64,000 nucleotides of DNA from Desulfovibrionaceae bacterium (GCA_015709205.1 JACCQO010000002.1:62001-126000); one strand, 5' to 3'; counted from the stretch's first letter, positions 20,957 to 29,703 are shown. Notes: generated by a model from the sequence alone, not told the origin. Translations and numbers: made by a program.

Positions 20957-21574
20957 ATGCTCATGCCGTTCATGCAGGGATTCGGGACCGGGGGCGGGCT
21001 CATCGTGGCCATCGGGGCGCAGAACGCCTTTGTGCTGGCGCAGGCGCTGCGGCGCAACCATCACGTGGCCGTGGCGCTGCTGTGCTGCCTCTTCGACGTG
21101 CTGCTCATCAGCGCCGGGGTGGCCGGGGTGGGGGCGGCCGTGGGGGGCGCGCCCGCGCTACGCGTGGGCATGGCCTGGGCCGCGGCCGCGTTCCTGGGCT
21201 GGTACGGGGCGCGGGCCGCGCTCGCGGCCCTGCACGGCGGCGGTTGCCTGGAAGTCGAAAGCGGGGAGCGCACCCTGCGCTCGGCCGTGCTCTTCACCCT
21301 GGCCGTGACCTTTCTCAATCCGCACGCCTACCTGGACACCGTGGTCCTGGTGGGCGGGCTGTCCGCCTCCTTCGAGGGCGCGGCGCGCTGGGCCTTTGCC
21401 GTGGGGGCCATGAGCGCCTCGTGCATTTGGTTTCTGGGGCTGGGGCTGGGCGGGGCGCGGCTGGCCCCGGTCTTCCGGCGGCCGGTCTCCTGGCGCGTGC
21501 TCGACGGCCTCGTGGCCCTGACCATGTGGTCCATCGCCGCGGGCCAAGTCCGTTTCGCCCTGGCCGGAGCCTAG
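20957..21574 (+). CDS. LysE/ArgO-family amino-acid exporter
   Basis: A 205-residue inner-membrane protein with about six hydrophobic segments. Family landmarks include GGGLIVAIGAQNAFVLAQAL (about residues 12-31) and TFLNPHAYLDTVVLVGG (about 115-131), both typical of LysE/ArgO exporters of lysine, arginine or canavanine. ATG at 20957 has AAGGAG seven bases upstream. It is divergent from an ArgP-like regulator, the classic arrangement in which high intracellular basic amino acid induces export. Exact substrate (Lys or Arg) is not decided by sequence. Confidence 0.9.
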   Translation: MLMPFMQGFGTGGGLIVAIGAQNAFVLAQALRRNHHVAVALLCCLFDVLLISAGVAGVGAAVGGAPALRVGMAWAAAAFLGWYGARAALAALHGGGCLEVESGERTLRSAVLFTLAVTFLNPHAYLDTVVLVGGLSASFEGAARWAFAVGAMSASCIWFLGLGLGGARLAPVFRRPVSWRVLDGLVALTMWSIAAGQVRFALAGA

Positions 21575-21952
21575 GCCGGTCGGGCTCGCGGCGTATAACG
21601 CGGTTGCCTTGTCCCGCGCGGCGGGATATGGTCCGCCTCCCGTCGGCATTCGTTCCTCCTCTTTCTCCTCCTCTCTCGCCGCCGCCATGCGCCGACACGG
21701 GGCCGTCCGCCGGAGCGCGCTCCGCGGGCCGGGTCCTGGTGGTTCGTTCTTCTTGTTTTCTGGGGATGCCCCGCGCGTGCCGGTTCACGGCCCTACGGGC
21801 GGAAATCGGGTTTTCCGGAAGGTCGCTGTGCGCCGCAACGGGCTGGTGGGCCTGGCGCCTTAGGGGTTTGGCGGCAAAAAATGAAAAAAATTTACCAATT
21901 ATATCGAAGTGTAAGAAAAAAAAATCAAAAAAAGTTTTGCTTCCCTTAAGAT
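21575..21952. other. Intergenic region, GC-rich then sharply AT-rich; no supported gene
   Basis: Short open frames here have no ribosome-binding sites and arginine/proline-rich translations typical of GC-rich noise. From about 21,876 to 21,945 the sequence becomes A-rich (runs of 7-9 A), a marked break from the surrounding composition, and leads into the hairpin-rich segment at 21,953. Confidence 0.55.
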
Positions 21953-22138
21953 GGAGGCTGTCCAGGTCGAAAAGGATAAGTAACGGATAGCCTCCACATT
22001 GGCGGCGGCAAAGGGCCGCAGGTTCTTTGAAGGAGGAGGCGAAGACCGCCCCCGGTGCGGGAGCGCAGCAGCGATGGTGAAAATCGCCACAGGACTGCAA
22101 CTCGGCGCAGCGGGAATGCAAAGCGAATGTGACGCGTC
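21953..22138 (+). other. Hairpin-rich segment upstream of the DUF4402 operon, possible structured RNA
   Basis: An 11-bp stem (21953-21963 with 21985-21995, one G-U pair) closes a 21-base loop containing AAGGATAA. It is followed by a 5-bp hairpin GCGGC/GCCGC around 22003-22019, a GCGAT/ATCGC hairpin at 22071-22087, and CTGC/GCAG around 22095-22110. The segment sits between an A-rich stretch that could hold a promoter and the perfect -35 at 22172. The stems suggest a structured RNA or leader, strand assumed plus. No known riboswitch consensus fits; see findings. Confidence 0.4.
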
Positions 22139-22171
22139 TTCTGTATGGGGATGCTGCAAGATTCTTCGGTA

Positions 22172-22201
22172 TTGACAGAGGCCTTGCATTTTACTTAAAA
22201 T
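22172..22201 (+). promoter_or_regulatory. Strong sigma-70 promoter of the DUF4402/chaperone operon
   Basis: Perfect TTGACA (22172-22177), 18-base spacer, and TAAAAT (22196-22201, 5/6 match). The predicted start near 22208 leaves a leader of about 37 bases with the strong ribosome-binding tract AAAGGAGGAGGGGGG before ATG 22245. Confidence 0.75.
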
Positions 22202-22244
22202 CGGTTCCAAATCCAAAACCTATCCAAAGGAGGAGGGGGGTCGT

Positions 22245-22766
22245 ATGAAAAAGTTGTCGAAGATTTTGGCAGTTGTTGTGTGCCTGAGCGTTTTGGGCAC
22301 CTTCGGGGTCGCCAATGCCGGTACCAGGACGGCGGCCATGGACGTCAGCGCGGAAGTCATCGACCTCGTGTCGGCCGTTACGACCACGGGTCTGAACTTC
22401 GGGTCCCTGATCCCGATCACCGGCGGCAACGCCACGCTGGACTGCTCGGCGGGCTTCAGCAACGCCCTGGCCGAGGACGGTGTGACCATCACCACTTCCA
22501 CCGCCCCGGTCGCCGGCGTGATCACCGTCACCGCCGCCGCTGCTGGCAACGTCACCATTACGGCTACCAACTCTACACAGATCCGCACCGGCGCCCTGGG
22601 CTCTCCGTCCATGACCGTCGACTGGATCTCTGACAACTCGCAGCTCGGTGCCCGCGTCGTCGCGGCCGGCGCCAACGACTTCTACGTCGGCGGACGCCTG
22701 AACGTGGGCGCGACCCAGGAAGCCGGCACCTACACCGGTACCCTGACCGTGACGGTCACGTACTAA
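22245..22766 (+). CDS. DUF4402 secreted protein, putative pilus/fibre subunit 1
   Basis: A 173-residue exported protein. The signal peptide MKKLSKILAVVVCLSVLGTF is probably cut after VANA (residue 25). The mature part is a beta-rich Thr/Ala/Val/Gly domain ending in FYVGGRLNVGATQEAGTYTG and TLTVTVTY, the closing beta-hairpin typical of DUF4402 proteins. Members are encoded with PapD-like chaperones and ushers and are thought to be fibre subunits, as here. The gene has the strongest ribosome-binding site in the window and a near-consensus promoter, suggesting abundant product. It is followed after 15 bases by a paralogue. Confidence 0.85.
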   Translation: MKKLSKILAVVVCLSVLGTFGVANAGTRTAAMDVSAEVIDLVSAVTTTGLNFGSLIPITGGNATLDCSAGFSNALAEDGVTITTSTAPVAGVITVTAAAAGNVTITATNSTQIRTGALGSPSMTVDWISDNSQLGARVVAAGANDFYVGGRLNVGATQEAGTYTGTLTVTVTY

Positions 22767-22781
22767 CCGACGCGACCAACG

Positions 22782-23291
22782 ATGGCTCTAAAGAAGGCCT
22801 TGGCCCTCACCGCGGCCGCAGGAGCGATGGCTCTCTCCATCCTCCTGTGGCCAGGGGGTCAAGGCCTTCTGGCCTTCGACGCCGTCTACGTGCAGCCCAT
22901 GTCCTTTGGGCGCATCATTCCCACCGGCACCTCTGAAACCCTTGAAATCGACGCCCGCACAGGGTATGCGCAAGCGACGGTCGTCAGCGGCGGCACGGTC
23001 ACGTTCCTCAACAACGGCTACAGCGGCATGATCCGCGTCATGACCAACTCCACGGCCGGGGGCGAGAACGTCACCGTCAACTTCCCCTCGTCGGCCGGCC
23101 TGTATCTTTACGACGGCGGCACCATCGTGGACTCCATGCGGCTCTACTTCATGCAGGAGCGGTCCATGACCTCCGGGGTCACGGTTTACGGCAACCTCGA
23201 CCTGTACTACGGAGGGCGGCTCGACCTGAAGGTCGGCCAGCGCGCCGGAACGTACACCGGTTCCGTGAACGTCAATCTGGTCATCAACTGA
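22782..23291 (+). CDS. DUF4402-like secreted protein, putative subunit 2
   Basis: A 169-residue exported protein with a hydrophobic leader (about residues 1-31, ending near GLLAFDA). It shares with its upstream neighbour the start of the mature domain (MSFGRIIPTGTSETLEID) and the ending LYYGGRLDLKVGQRAGTYTG plus a final beta strand. It is richer in Tyr and Met. The pair may be a major and a minor or tip subunit. It is 15 bases behind the first subunit and 38 bases before the chaperone gene in one operon. No obvious ribosome-binding site precedes its ATG, so expression is likely coupled and lower. Confidence 0.78.
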   Translation: MALKKALALTAAAGAMALSILLWPGGQGLLAFDAVYVQPMSFGRIIPTGTSETLEIDARTGYAQATVVSGGTVTFLNNGYSGMIRVMTNSTAGGENVTVNFPSSAGLYLYDGGTIVDSMRLYFMQERSMTSGVTVYGNLDLYYGGRLDLKVGQRAGTYTGSVNVNLVIN

Positions 23292-23329
23292 CGCGTTGTG
23301 ACCAGCGCCACGCGTTTCCAGGAGGTCGC

Positions 23330-24193
23330 TTGATCCGCTCGCATCCGTTCCGCCTCGTCCTGTCCGCTTTCTTCGTTTCCATCGTGCTCGGCGCCGCCGT
23401 TGCGCACGCCGGGTCAGTCTCCCTGGTGGTCACGCCGACCCGCGTGGTGCTCGACGACCGTCACCGCTCCCAGGACATCCAGGTCATCAGCCTGTCCAAC
23501 GAGCGGCTGAGCTACGAGGTCGACACGGAGCACTACATGCAGGCGGGCGACGGCACCCTGTCCCCGGCTCGGCAGAAGACCAAGCGCCAGGAGCTGGCCG
23601 AAAAGATGATCCGCTTCTCCCCGCGCCGCGCCACGCTGGCGCCCAAGGGCACCCAGGTCGTGCGCCTTGTCTATCGCGCACCGCAGGGGCTGCCGGACGG
23701 CGAATACCGGCTGCACATGTCCGTGCAGCCCACGCCGCTGGATTCCTCGGCCGCGGCACTGGGCACCGGAGAGGGCGGCAGCGACCAGGCCGCGATCCTG
23801 GACATCTACGTGGGCATCTCCATCCCGGTGTTCGTGCGCGTGGGCGAGTCCAGCGCCAAGGTCGCCGTGACCGGAGCCACCTTCGCCTCGCCCAAGGGCA
23901 AGCCCGGCGCGCCGGGCCTCAAGGTGGGCTTCAAGCGCAGCGGCAACCGCTCCACCTTCGGCGACGTGAGCGTGATCTACAAGCGGCCCGGCGACGCCAA
24001 GGGCCGCCTGCTCGGCAGGCTTCCGGGCATCCCCATCTACTATCCCAACGAGAACCTGGAGATCGTGGTGCCCCTGGACCTGAAGTCCGGCGAGGCGCTC
24101 AAGTCCCTGGCCGGCGGCAGCATCGAGGTCCTGTATCAGGACGCCGAGGGCGACCAGGGCGAGGTGCTCGCCTCGAGCACGTTCAATCTTTAG
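23330..24193 (+). CDS. Periplasmic PapD-like fimbrial chaperone
   Basis: A 287-residue exported protein. Translation probably starts at TTG (23330) four bases after AGGAGG. The signal peptide ends near AVAHA (residue 27). The first Ig-like domain has the chaperone pattern VVTPTRVVLDDRHRSQDIQV and later FSPRRATLAPKGTQVVRLVYR, with the hydrophobic/basic G1-like strand that donates to subunits. A second beta domain follows, ending at LASSTFNL. Chaperones of this type keep subunits folded and deliver them to the usher; the usher here is on the opposite strand at 25062-28388. The family call is good; which subunit it serves is inferred from the operon. Confidence 0.82.
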   Translation: MIRSHPFRLVLSAFFVSIVLGAAVAHAGSVSLVVTPTRVVLDDRHRSQDIQVISLSNERLSYEVDTEHYMQAGDGTLSPARQKTKRQELAEKMIRFSPRRATLAPKGTQVVRLVYRAPQGLPDGEYRLHMSVQPTPLDSSAAALGTGEGGSDQAAILDIYVGISIPVFVRVGESSAKVAVTGATFASPKGKPGAPGLKVGFKRSGNRSTFGDVSVIYKRPGDAKGRLLGRLPGIPIYYPNENLEIVVPLDLKSGEALKSLAGGSIEVLYQDAEGDQGEVLASSTFNL

Positions 24194-24258
24194 CGCCCGC
24201 ACCCCGAGGCCGCCGCGGCCGGGCAACGATCCCGGCCGCGGCGCGCCGGACGCAGAAC

Positions 24259-24296
24259 AAGGCCCGCCCCGACACGTGTGTCGGGGCGGGCCTTTC
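24259..24296. terminator. Terminator hairpin after the chaperone gene
   Basis: A very long perfect stem, 24259-24275 with 24278-24294 (17 bp if closed to a two-base loop), followed by TTTC. It ends the plus-strand fibre operon and could also act on the minus strand, where a short A/T tail is present. Confidence 0.85.
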
Positions 24297-24575
24297 GATG
24301 TTCCTGGGCGCCGCGGCGTGCCCAGCGCTTGCCTTGCGTCGCCCGTTGGCGGCTCCCGCGAAGCCGGCGGCTCGTTCGCCGACCGTCGCCGGGCGCGCGC
24401 CGCCGTGCGGCCGTGGGAAGGGCCTGCCGGAACCGGAGACGCGCGGGGCCGGTCGCAAGGCCGCGGCATGGCGGCGGCTACGAGAGGGCGGCCGTTGTTG
24501 GCGGTGGATGGCGCAGGGATGGGGCGGTTGCGCGGCGCACGGCTCCATGGGGAAGCCGCGCGCCGCGCGGGTGGA
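24297..24575. other. Gap between convergent operons, nothing recognised
   Basis: GC-rich sequence after the terminator with arginine-rich spurious frames only. No promoter, repeat or RNA gene is evident. Confidence 0.6.
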
Positions 24576-25004
24576 TCAGAACAGGCTGGGGCTGTTGGGG
24601 GAACCGTCCGTGGCGACCGTGGTGCGCCGTTTGGAGCGGATCTCGGGGTCCGCGCACACCGCTTGCATGGCCTCGTCCAGGCCGGCGTGGCAGTCGGGCT
24701 TCATCAGCAGGTGATAGACGCACCATTGTTCCTCGAAGGGATAAATGTAGTGGTCTCCATGCTCCTCGTTCATGCAGGTCACGGTGTAGAGCGAGACCCT
24801 GTAGTTGTCGAACACGCCCTTCTGCTTCTTCTCGAATTCGCAGGTGCGCACGATGCGTTTCGAACTGCGCGTGGAGTGGGCGACCTTGTCCGCCGCGGGC
24901 GGGACCCGGAAACCGGCGCTCGCGCCCCGGGGGCCGGTGGCGCAGCCCGCGGACGCGGCCGCGAGGGCGGCGAGGAGCAGGAGCAGGGCTGGTGTGCTGC
25001 GCAT
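24576..25004 (-). CDS. Small lipoprotein of unknown function near the usher
   Basis: A 142-residue protein with a lipoprotein signal (MRSTPALLLLLAALAAASAG followed by Cys21; lipobox SAGC), so probably outer-membrane anchored. Five further cysteines lie in the mature part, for example RTCEF, TVTCMN, QWCVY, PDCHAG and AVCAD, suggesting disulfides. ATG at 25004 has AAGGAG eight bases upstream. It follows the usher gene by 57 bases on the same strand and may be co-transcribed with it. I do not recognise the family; a pilus-accessory role is only inferred from position. Confidence 0.72.
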   Translation of the reverse strand: MRSTPALLLLLAALAAASAGCATGPRGASAGFRVPPAADKVAHSTRSSKRIVRTCEFEKKQKGVFDNYRVSLYTVTCMNEEHGDHYIYPFEEQWCVYHLLMKPDCHAGLDEAMQAVCADPEIRSKRRTTVATDGSPNSPSLF

Positions 25005-25061
25005 GGTGCATCTCCTTGTGGCCGGGCCGCGTCCCGACGGAACCGCGGCCTCGGCGGGTCA

Positions 25062-28000
25062 TCACGATTGCGGTATCTCCACCACTTCGGCGGAAACCTG
25101 CCGTCCGCGCAGGGTCTGGCCCAGGGCCAGGGCCCGGGCCCGATCCAGCGGACCGGCGATCACCCGGTAGAAGGTGCCGCGATCGGGCACCTGCACCGGG
25201 ACGATGCGGAAGTTCACGTCGGCGAACAGCTCCGGCGATTCGGTCTTGAACCCGTCGATGGCGGCCAGGGCGTTGTCCTCTGAGACGTAGGAGGCCAGGT
25301 GCACGCCGAAGGCCTGCCCTGGGGCGGCAGCGGCGAAGGCGGTGGCCGGAGCGGCCGTGAACGAGGTGAAGCCCTTCTGGGCCACGAACCCGCCGTCGTC
25401 CTGGCCTGCCTGGCCCGCCTGGCCCATGCGCGCATTCCCGAAGCTCAGGGACTGGGCCGAGAAGCCCTTTTCCACGGCCAGGTCCGGCGAACGCTCGGTG
25501 AACCGCTTGGGCGAGGCCGCGATGAGTTCGGACTTGGATTGGTACAGGGCCAGGTCCGTCCAGCTCTTGATTTCGCCCTTGCCGGAAACCTTGACGGGCG
25601 GGGAGGGCATGGCGAACAGGCCGTGCTTCATGAGGTAGTCGGGCGCGGGACGGACCACGTAGGTTCCGGGCCGCACCTGGCGGAAGATGTAGAAGCCGTC
25701 CGCCGCGGCCTTGGCCGTGGCCTGGATCACGCCGGAGGCGTCCACCAGTTCCAGGGGCAGGTTGGGCACCTGCACCGGTGTCCCGCCGTCGGCAAGAAAG
25801 ACGTTGCCGTCGATCTCGCTGGTGACCTGCACGGGATAGTCGAGCACGTAGGTCTTGCCCGGGCGCACGTACACGGCGTCGCCTTCGGTCACGGTGGACC
25901 AGAAGTAGTTCCAGTCCTTGCCCTTGTCGATCTCGATGTCCACGGGCCGGTAGCTGGGCAGGCCGAGCAGGGCGGCCACGCCCGAGTCGTCGGTGCGCTC
26001 CCTGGCGCCGACCTGGGTGGCCTTGACGAAGACGCGCTTGAGGGGCTCGTCGCCCTCGTCGAAGACGTAGTTGTAGTTGCGGTCCAGGAAGACGCGCACG
26101 GACACGCCGCCGGAAAGGGCCATGTTGCGCTCGTCCGGGGTGGGTACGCCGGTCCTGGGATCCAGCCCCAGGGACATGTTGAAGTTGGTGTTCATTTCGA
26201 AATAGCCCGCGTCGGAGTAGGACAGGGCGGGCGAGATGACCAGGCTGCCCAGGGTGATGTCCAGGCCCCCGCCGTAGGCATTGTACGGGTCCTTTTCGCT
26301 GTCGTGCTGCTTGCGGTAGCTTAAGAAGGCGCCGACGTGGTCCGTGAGGCTCCAGCGCTGGGTGTAGCGCAGGTCGTAGTAGCCCAGGTGCACCGTGGGG
26401 CGCAGCGTGTAGCCCATTTCGCTGTAGAGCTCGATACGTCCCAGGCCCGGGTGGTTTTCGAATTCGTAGTCGCCGCGCAGCAGGACCGAGCCGGTGATGT
26501 TCTTGAATTCCTGCACGTCCTTGCCGGTTCCCGTGGAGGACAAGCCATGCGACAGGTGGGTATCCTCGGCGATGAGGGCGGAGATCGTGTGTCCGAGGGT
26601 GTAGTCCGTCCTGTCGGCGTATTCCGTGCGCACGAAGCCCAGGTTGTTGCCCAGGCCGATGTCGTCGGTCAGGGACACGCCGGCGAAATCCAACCCCGCG
26701 GAAGTGCGGTGGCGCAGGCGTTCGCTGGCCACCAGGCTCTGGTCGTCGTAGTCGTCGAAGAACGACTCCTGCTTGAAGTTCAGGCTGAAGAAGTCGAAGC
26801 CTTTGGTCAGGGTGGCCTGCGCCTTGTGGCCGCCGTAGGTGTCCACCAGGCCGTCGGCGCGGAAGTAGAGCCGGTCGGGCCCGAGCAGGCTGGTGCCCAG
26901 GTAGACGTAGTTGTGGCGCTCGTTCTCGAGCTGGATGCTGTTGACGCCGGTGAACACCGAGGCCCAGTCCGCGAGGCCGTAGCTGAACAGGGCCGTGCCC
27001 ATGACGGCGTTGTCATCCTTGCCGCGCGGCAGTTCCTTGTAGGTGATGGTCTGGCTGTTCTGCTGGATCAGGGACAGGCCGTACTCCAGCTTGCCCGGGG
27101 CGATCATCTCGCGGCCCACGTCCACGGTGCGCGTCTCGGTGCGCTTCTGGCCCTGGGGGCCGTAGAACTTGAGCATGATGTCGTTGCGGCCATAGTAGAG
27201 CTGGATGTCCGGGAACTCGTAGCGGCCGTCGTCGCCCACGGTGACCGAGCCGAGCAGCCGCTGGTTGTGGTAGAGTTCCACGTCCCAGCCGGGCAGGCTG
27301 TCGCCCACGACGGTGGTGGTGTCGTAGAGGTTGTTCGACCCCAGGGCGCGGTTTTCCACGTAGATGCCGCGCTCGTTGGAGCGGATGCCCTGGCCCGGGA
27401 AACGCACGGTGTCCACGTCGCCCAGGACCACGCGCGTCGCGCCCAGGGGGCCGAGCATCTGGCCGGTCGGGTCCACGCGCTCGCCGGTGATGCGCAGCGT
27501 CTCCAGGTAGTTGTCGTCGGTGTCGTCCTTGCCCGAGGCGTAGACCTTGGTGCTCATGAAGGCCAGGTCGCCGGTGTAGGTAAGGGCGTAGCGGTTGGTC
27601 GAGGTGGTCTCGTCCTTGTTTTCGTGCTTGTTGATGTTGTTGCTGAAGTTCGTGTCCAGCCCGTGCAGGGAGAAAAACTCGTAGTCCATGCCGCGCAGGG
27701 GCAGGTTCACGGAATAGCTGCCGGGCTTGGAGGTCCGCCGCCCGTGCTTGCGCGCGAGCTTTTCCTGGATGGGCAGCGGCTGGGAAGGCTTCAGGGTGAC
27801 GCGCAGCTTGGACAGGCTGACGTTGATCTCCATGGGAAACCACTTGGCGAGCAGCAGGGTGGAGACGTACAGGCCGAATCCGTCGTCGCGCACCTGGTAG
27901 GCCGGAAACGAGTGGATCGTTCCGGCGATCTCCACCTGGCCTGCGCGCCTGTTGAGCCGGAAGGTGTTCTTCTCGTCCAGGAACCAGCCGGTGGCCTCTT

Positions 28001-28388
28001 GGAGGTCCGTAGACGTGGTGATCGGGAAGGAGATGGCCTCCACGAAGGTCTCGAAGGGCAGGAAGACCTGCTTGCCGTCGTCGTAGCCGAGCATGCCCTC
28101 GTACAGGAACATGTCGTCCACGGCCAGGTTGAGGATCAGCAGGTTCTTTTCGGAGAGGACCGGGTCGGTTTTCCTGGCCCCGCCTTCCTGCACCGGGGCG
28201 TCCAGGTCCGTCGGGGCCGGGGCCGTGTCGGGCGCGGCCAGGGCCGGGCACGCGACGGCGAGGAACAGGGCGGCCGTCAGCGCGAGCGCAAGGGCCAGGG
28301 ACGCAAGCCGAGGCTGCGGTCGGGGGGGCGCTACGGGGCCCGGGGTGGGCGCCGTGCGCCGGGACGGAGCGGGGCGTTCGCGTTTCAT
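25062..28388 (-). CDS. Outer-membrane usher-like protein with C-terminal SPOR domain
   Basis: A 1108-residue exported protein. A basic N-terminus and hydrophobic segment (about residues 29-51) make a long signal peptide. Residues about 75-215 resemble the usher N-domain. The central part is a Tyr/Gly-rich beta barrel with the alternative-usher motif YGRNDIMLKFYGPQGQKR and repeated barrel strands. Near residue 770 a Ca-binding-like FLDRNYNYVFDEGDEPL starts carboxypeptidase-regulatory-like beta domains. The last 82 residues (about 1027-1108, FGVHLASYVSEDNALAAI to the end) form a SPOR-type peptidoglycan-binding domain. Ushers secrete and assemble chaperone-delivered fibre subunits. The SPOR ending, in place of ordinary usher C-terminal domains, is unusual. 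It faces the DUF4402/chaperone operon from the other strand. Confidence 0.8.
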   Translation of the reverse strand: MKRERPAPSRRTAPTPGPVAPPRPQPRLASLALALALTAALFLAVACPALAAPDTAPAPTDLDAPVQEGGARKTDPVLSEKNLLILNLAVDDMFLYEGMLGYDDGKQVFLPFETFVEAISFPITTSTDLQEATGWFLDEKNTFRLNRRAGQVEIAGTIHSFPAYQVRDDGFGLYVSTLLLAKWFPMEINVSLSKLRVTLKPSQPLPIQEKLARKHGRRTSKPGSYSVNLPLRGMDYEFFSLHGLDTNFSNNINKHENKDETTSTNRYALTYTGDLAFMSTKVYASGKDDTDDNYLETLRITGERVDPTGQMLGPLGATRVVLGDVDTVRFPGQGIRSNERGIYVENRALGSNNLYDTTTVVGDSLPGWDVELYHNQRLLGSVTVGDDGRYEFPDIQLYYGRNDIMLKFYGPQGQKRTETRTVDVGREMIAPGKLEYGLSLIQQNSQTITYKELPRGKDDNAVMGTALFSYGLADWASVFTGVNSIQLENERHNYVYLGTSLLGPDRLYFRADGLVDTYGGHKAQATLTKGFDFFSLNFKQESFFDDYDDQSLVASERLRHRTSAGLDFAGVSLTDDIGLGNNLGFVRTEYADRTDYTLGHTISALIAEDTHLSHGLSSTGTGKDVQEFKNITGSVLLRGDYEFENHPGLGRIELYSEMGYTLRPTVHLGYYDLRYTQRWSLTDHVGAFLSYRKQHDSEKDPYNAYGGGLDITLGSLVISPALSYSDAGYFEMNTNFNMSLGLDPRTGVPTPDERNMALSGGVSVRVFLDRNYNYVFDEGDEPLKRVFVKATQVGARERTDDSGVAALLGLPSYRPVDIEIDKGKDWNYFWSTVTEGDAVYVRPGKTYVLDYPVQVTSEIDGNVFLADGGTPVQVPNLPLELVDASGVIQATAKAAADGFYIFRQVRPGTYVVRPAPDYLMKHGLFAMPSPPVKVSGKGEIKSWTDLALYQSKSELIAASPKRFTERSPDLAVEKGFSAQSLSFGNARMGQAGQAGQDDGGFVAQKGFTSFTAAPATAFAAAAPGQAFGVHLASYVSEDNALAAIDGFKTESPELFADVNFRIVPVQVPDRGTFYRVIAGPLDRARALALGQTLRGRQVSAEVVEIPQS

Positions 28389-28624
28389 GGTTCTCTGCGC
28401 TGGTCCGGCATGAGCGCCGGAGCCGATTGTTCCGCCGGAGCGGGACGCCGGACAAGGGCGTCAACCCTCGTATCGGCGCGGCGCGGAATCCCTTTACGGT
28501 TTGGGGCGGGAAATTGCGTGTGCCGCGAGGCCCATGCCGGGCCGGGCGCGCATGGCCGGGACGCGGGGGCAAAGGGGCCCGCGGGGGGGGGCGGAAAGGT
28601 CGAGGGGAGGAGGCCGGACCGGAC

Positions 28625-29695
28625 TTAAAGTCCGACGAGCCCGAGCATGGAGGAGAAGAAGCCGCCCTCGCCGTCGGAGTTCTCCGCTCCGCCGTCGGGC
28701 TGGGCCGTCCGGGCATCCGCCGTCGTGGGGGCGGGCTGCTGGGCGTTGGCCGCAGGTCGCGTCGTCGGGGCGTCCTCGGCGGCGGCTTGCTGCTGCACGG
28801 CGTCCTGGCCCATGGCGTTCGCATCTTCCTGCGCGTTGTCGGGCGCCGGGGGGGCGGCGGCCTCGACCTTGGCGCAGGCCGCCGCCAGGGCTTCCTCGCG
28901 TGTGCCGACGCAGTCGGTGGGGAAGCCCAGGGGATCGTGCAGGCACCAGCGCGGGCCCAATTGGTTGTGGAAGTTCAGGTCCAGGCCTGGTTCGCCGTTC
29001 TTGCAGGTCGTGGAGAAGAGCGCGCCCACGAGGCCGAGGGCGCCCATGTTTTCCGAGCGCTTGTAGGTGGTCAGGCGTTCGGGCGGACGGCCGAATTCGT
29101 CGGCCGGATCGATGATCTTGTCGGTGTAGCCGCCTACGTTGCTCAGTCCCTGGATCTGGGTGGGAGAAAGAGGCACCGTGGGGCCGACGGCCTTGGCCGG
29201 GGTCCCCTTTTTCGTTCCTGTGGCTGCGTCCGCCGCGATGGCGCGGGCCAGGGCGGCCTTGCGCAGTTCCTTGACGCGCTGCGTGCCCAGCTCGGCCACG
29301 CGTTCGGCGGACAGGGGCACGCGGCGGCCCGTGGCCTTGTCCACGGCCGGATCGGCCGGGGCGGCTGCGGTGGCGTTCGCGACCCCTGCGGCGGCCCCTG
29401 CGCCGGGCTGGGCAGCGGTCTGTGTGGTGGTCTGTGCGGCGGGCGCATCGCCGGTTTTTGGGGTGGGCGTCGCGCCGTCCAGGAGGCGGGCCGCCGTCTG
29501 GTGCGGCCGAACCGCGGGGGCGGTGGCCCCGGGGACGACCCGCATGGGCTGCGCGGCGCGCTGCGGTGCGCAGCCCGCGGCCGCGACGAGCGCCAGCCCG
29601 AGCAGCAGGGCCGGAACCAACCGTTGCGCCGCACCGGCGGCAACGCGGCGGGCCGGGCCACGCCGGAGTTGGGAGGGACGGGCGAACAAACGCAT
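28625..29695 (-). CDS. Low-complexity lipoprotein of unknown function
   Basis: A 356-residue probable lipoprotein: signal segment with lipobox VAAAGC (Cys about residue 33). ATG at 29695 is preceded by TAGGAG at six bases. The N-terminal mature part is Ala/Thr/Pro-rich, likely an extended periplasmic tether. The middle (about 150-280) is ordered, with conserved-looking GGYTDKIIDPADEFGRPPERLT and four cysteines between CKNGEPG and CAKVEAA. The C-terminus is again Gln/Ala-rich. It lies eight bases after the TPR gene and upstream of the usher, so probably belongs to the same secretion/fibre unit. Family not recognised. Confidence 0.7.
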   Translation of the reverse strand: MRLFARPSQLRRGPARRVAAGAAQRLVPALLLGLALVAAAGCAPQRAAQPMRVVPGATAPAVRPHQTAARLLDGATPTPKTGDAPAAQTTTQTAAQPGAGAAAGVANATAAAPADPAVDKATGRRVPLSAERVAELGTQRVKELRKAALARAIAADAATGTKKGTPAKAVGPTVPLSPTQIQGLSNVGGYTDKIIDPADEFGRPPERLTTYKRSENMGALGLVGALFSTTCKNGEPGLDLNFHNQLGPRWCLHDPLGFPTDCVGTREEALAAACAKVEAAAPPAPDNAQEDANAMGQDAVQQQAAAEDAPTTRPAANAQQPAPTTADARTAQPDGGAENSDGEGGFFSSMLGLVGL

Positions 29696-29703
29696 GGCGG
29701 CTC

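Noticed and set aside
21609-21863. 84-residue plus-strand frame after the exporter
   Set aside because: Starts at TTG without ribosome-binding site and contains repeated Ser/Arg/Gly; treated as non-coding.
22082-22138. Possible GEMM-I (c-di-GMP) riboswitch, from CACAGGACTGCAA and GGGAATGCAAAGC
   Set aside because: The two conserved-looking pieces are in the right order, but there is no GNRA hairpin between them and no second helix or receptor after GCAAAGC. I could not fold it as GEMM-I by hand; it is kept only as an unexplained segment.
24576-25004. The 24576 lipoprotein as a pilotin of the usher
   Set aside because: Only its position supports this; no family resemblance is seen, so it is left as unknown.
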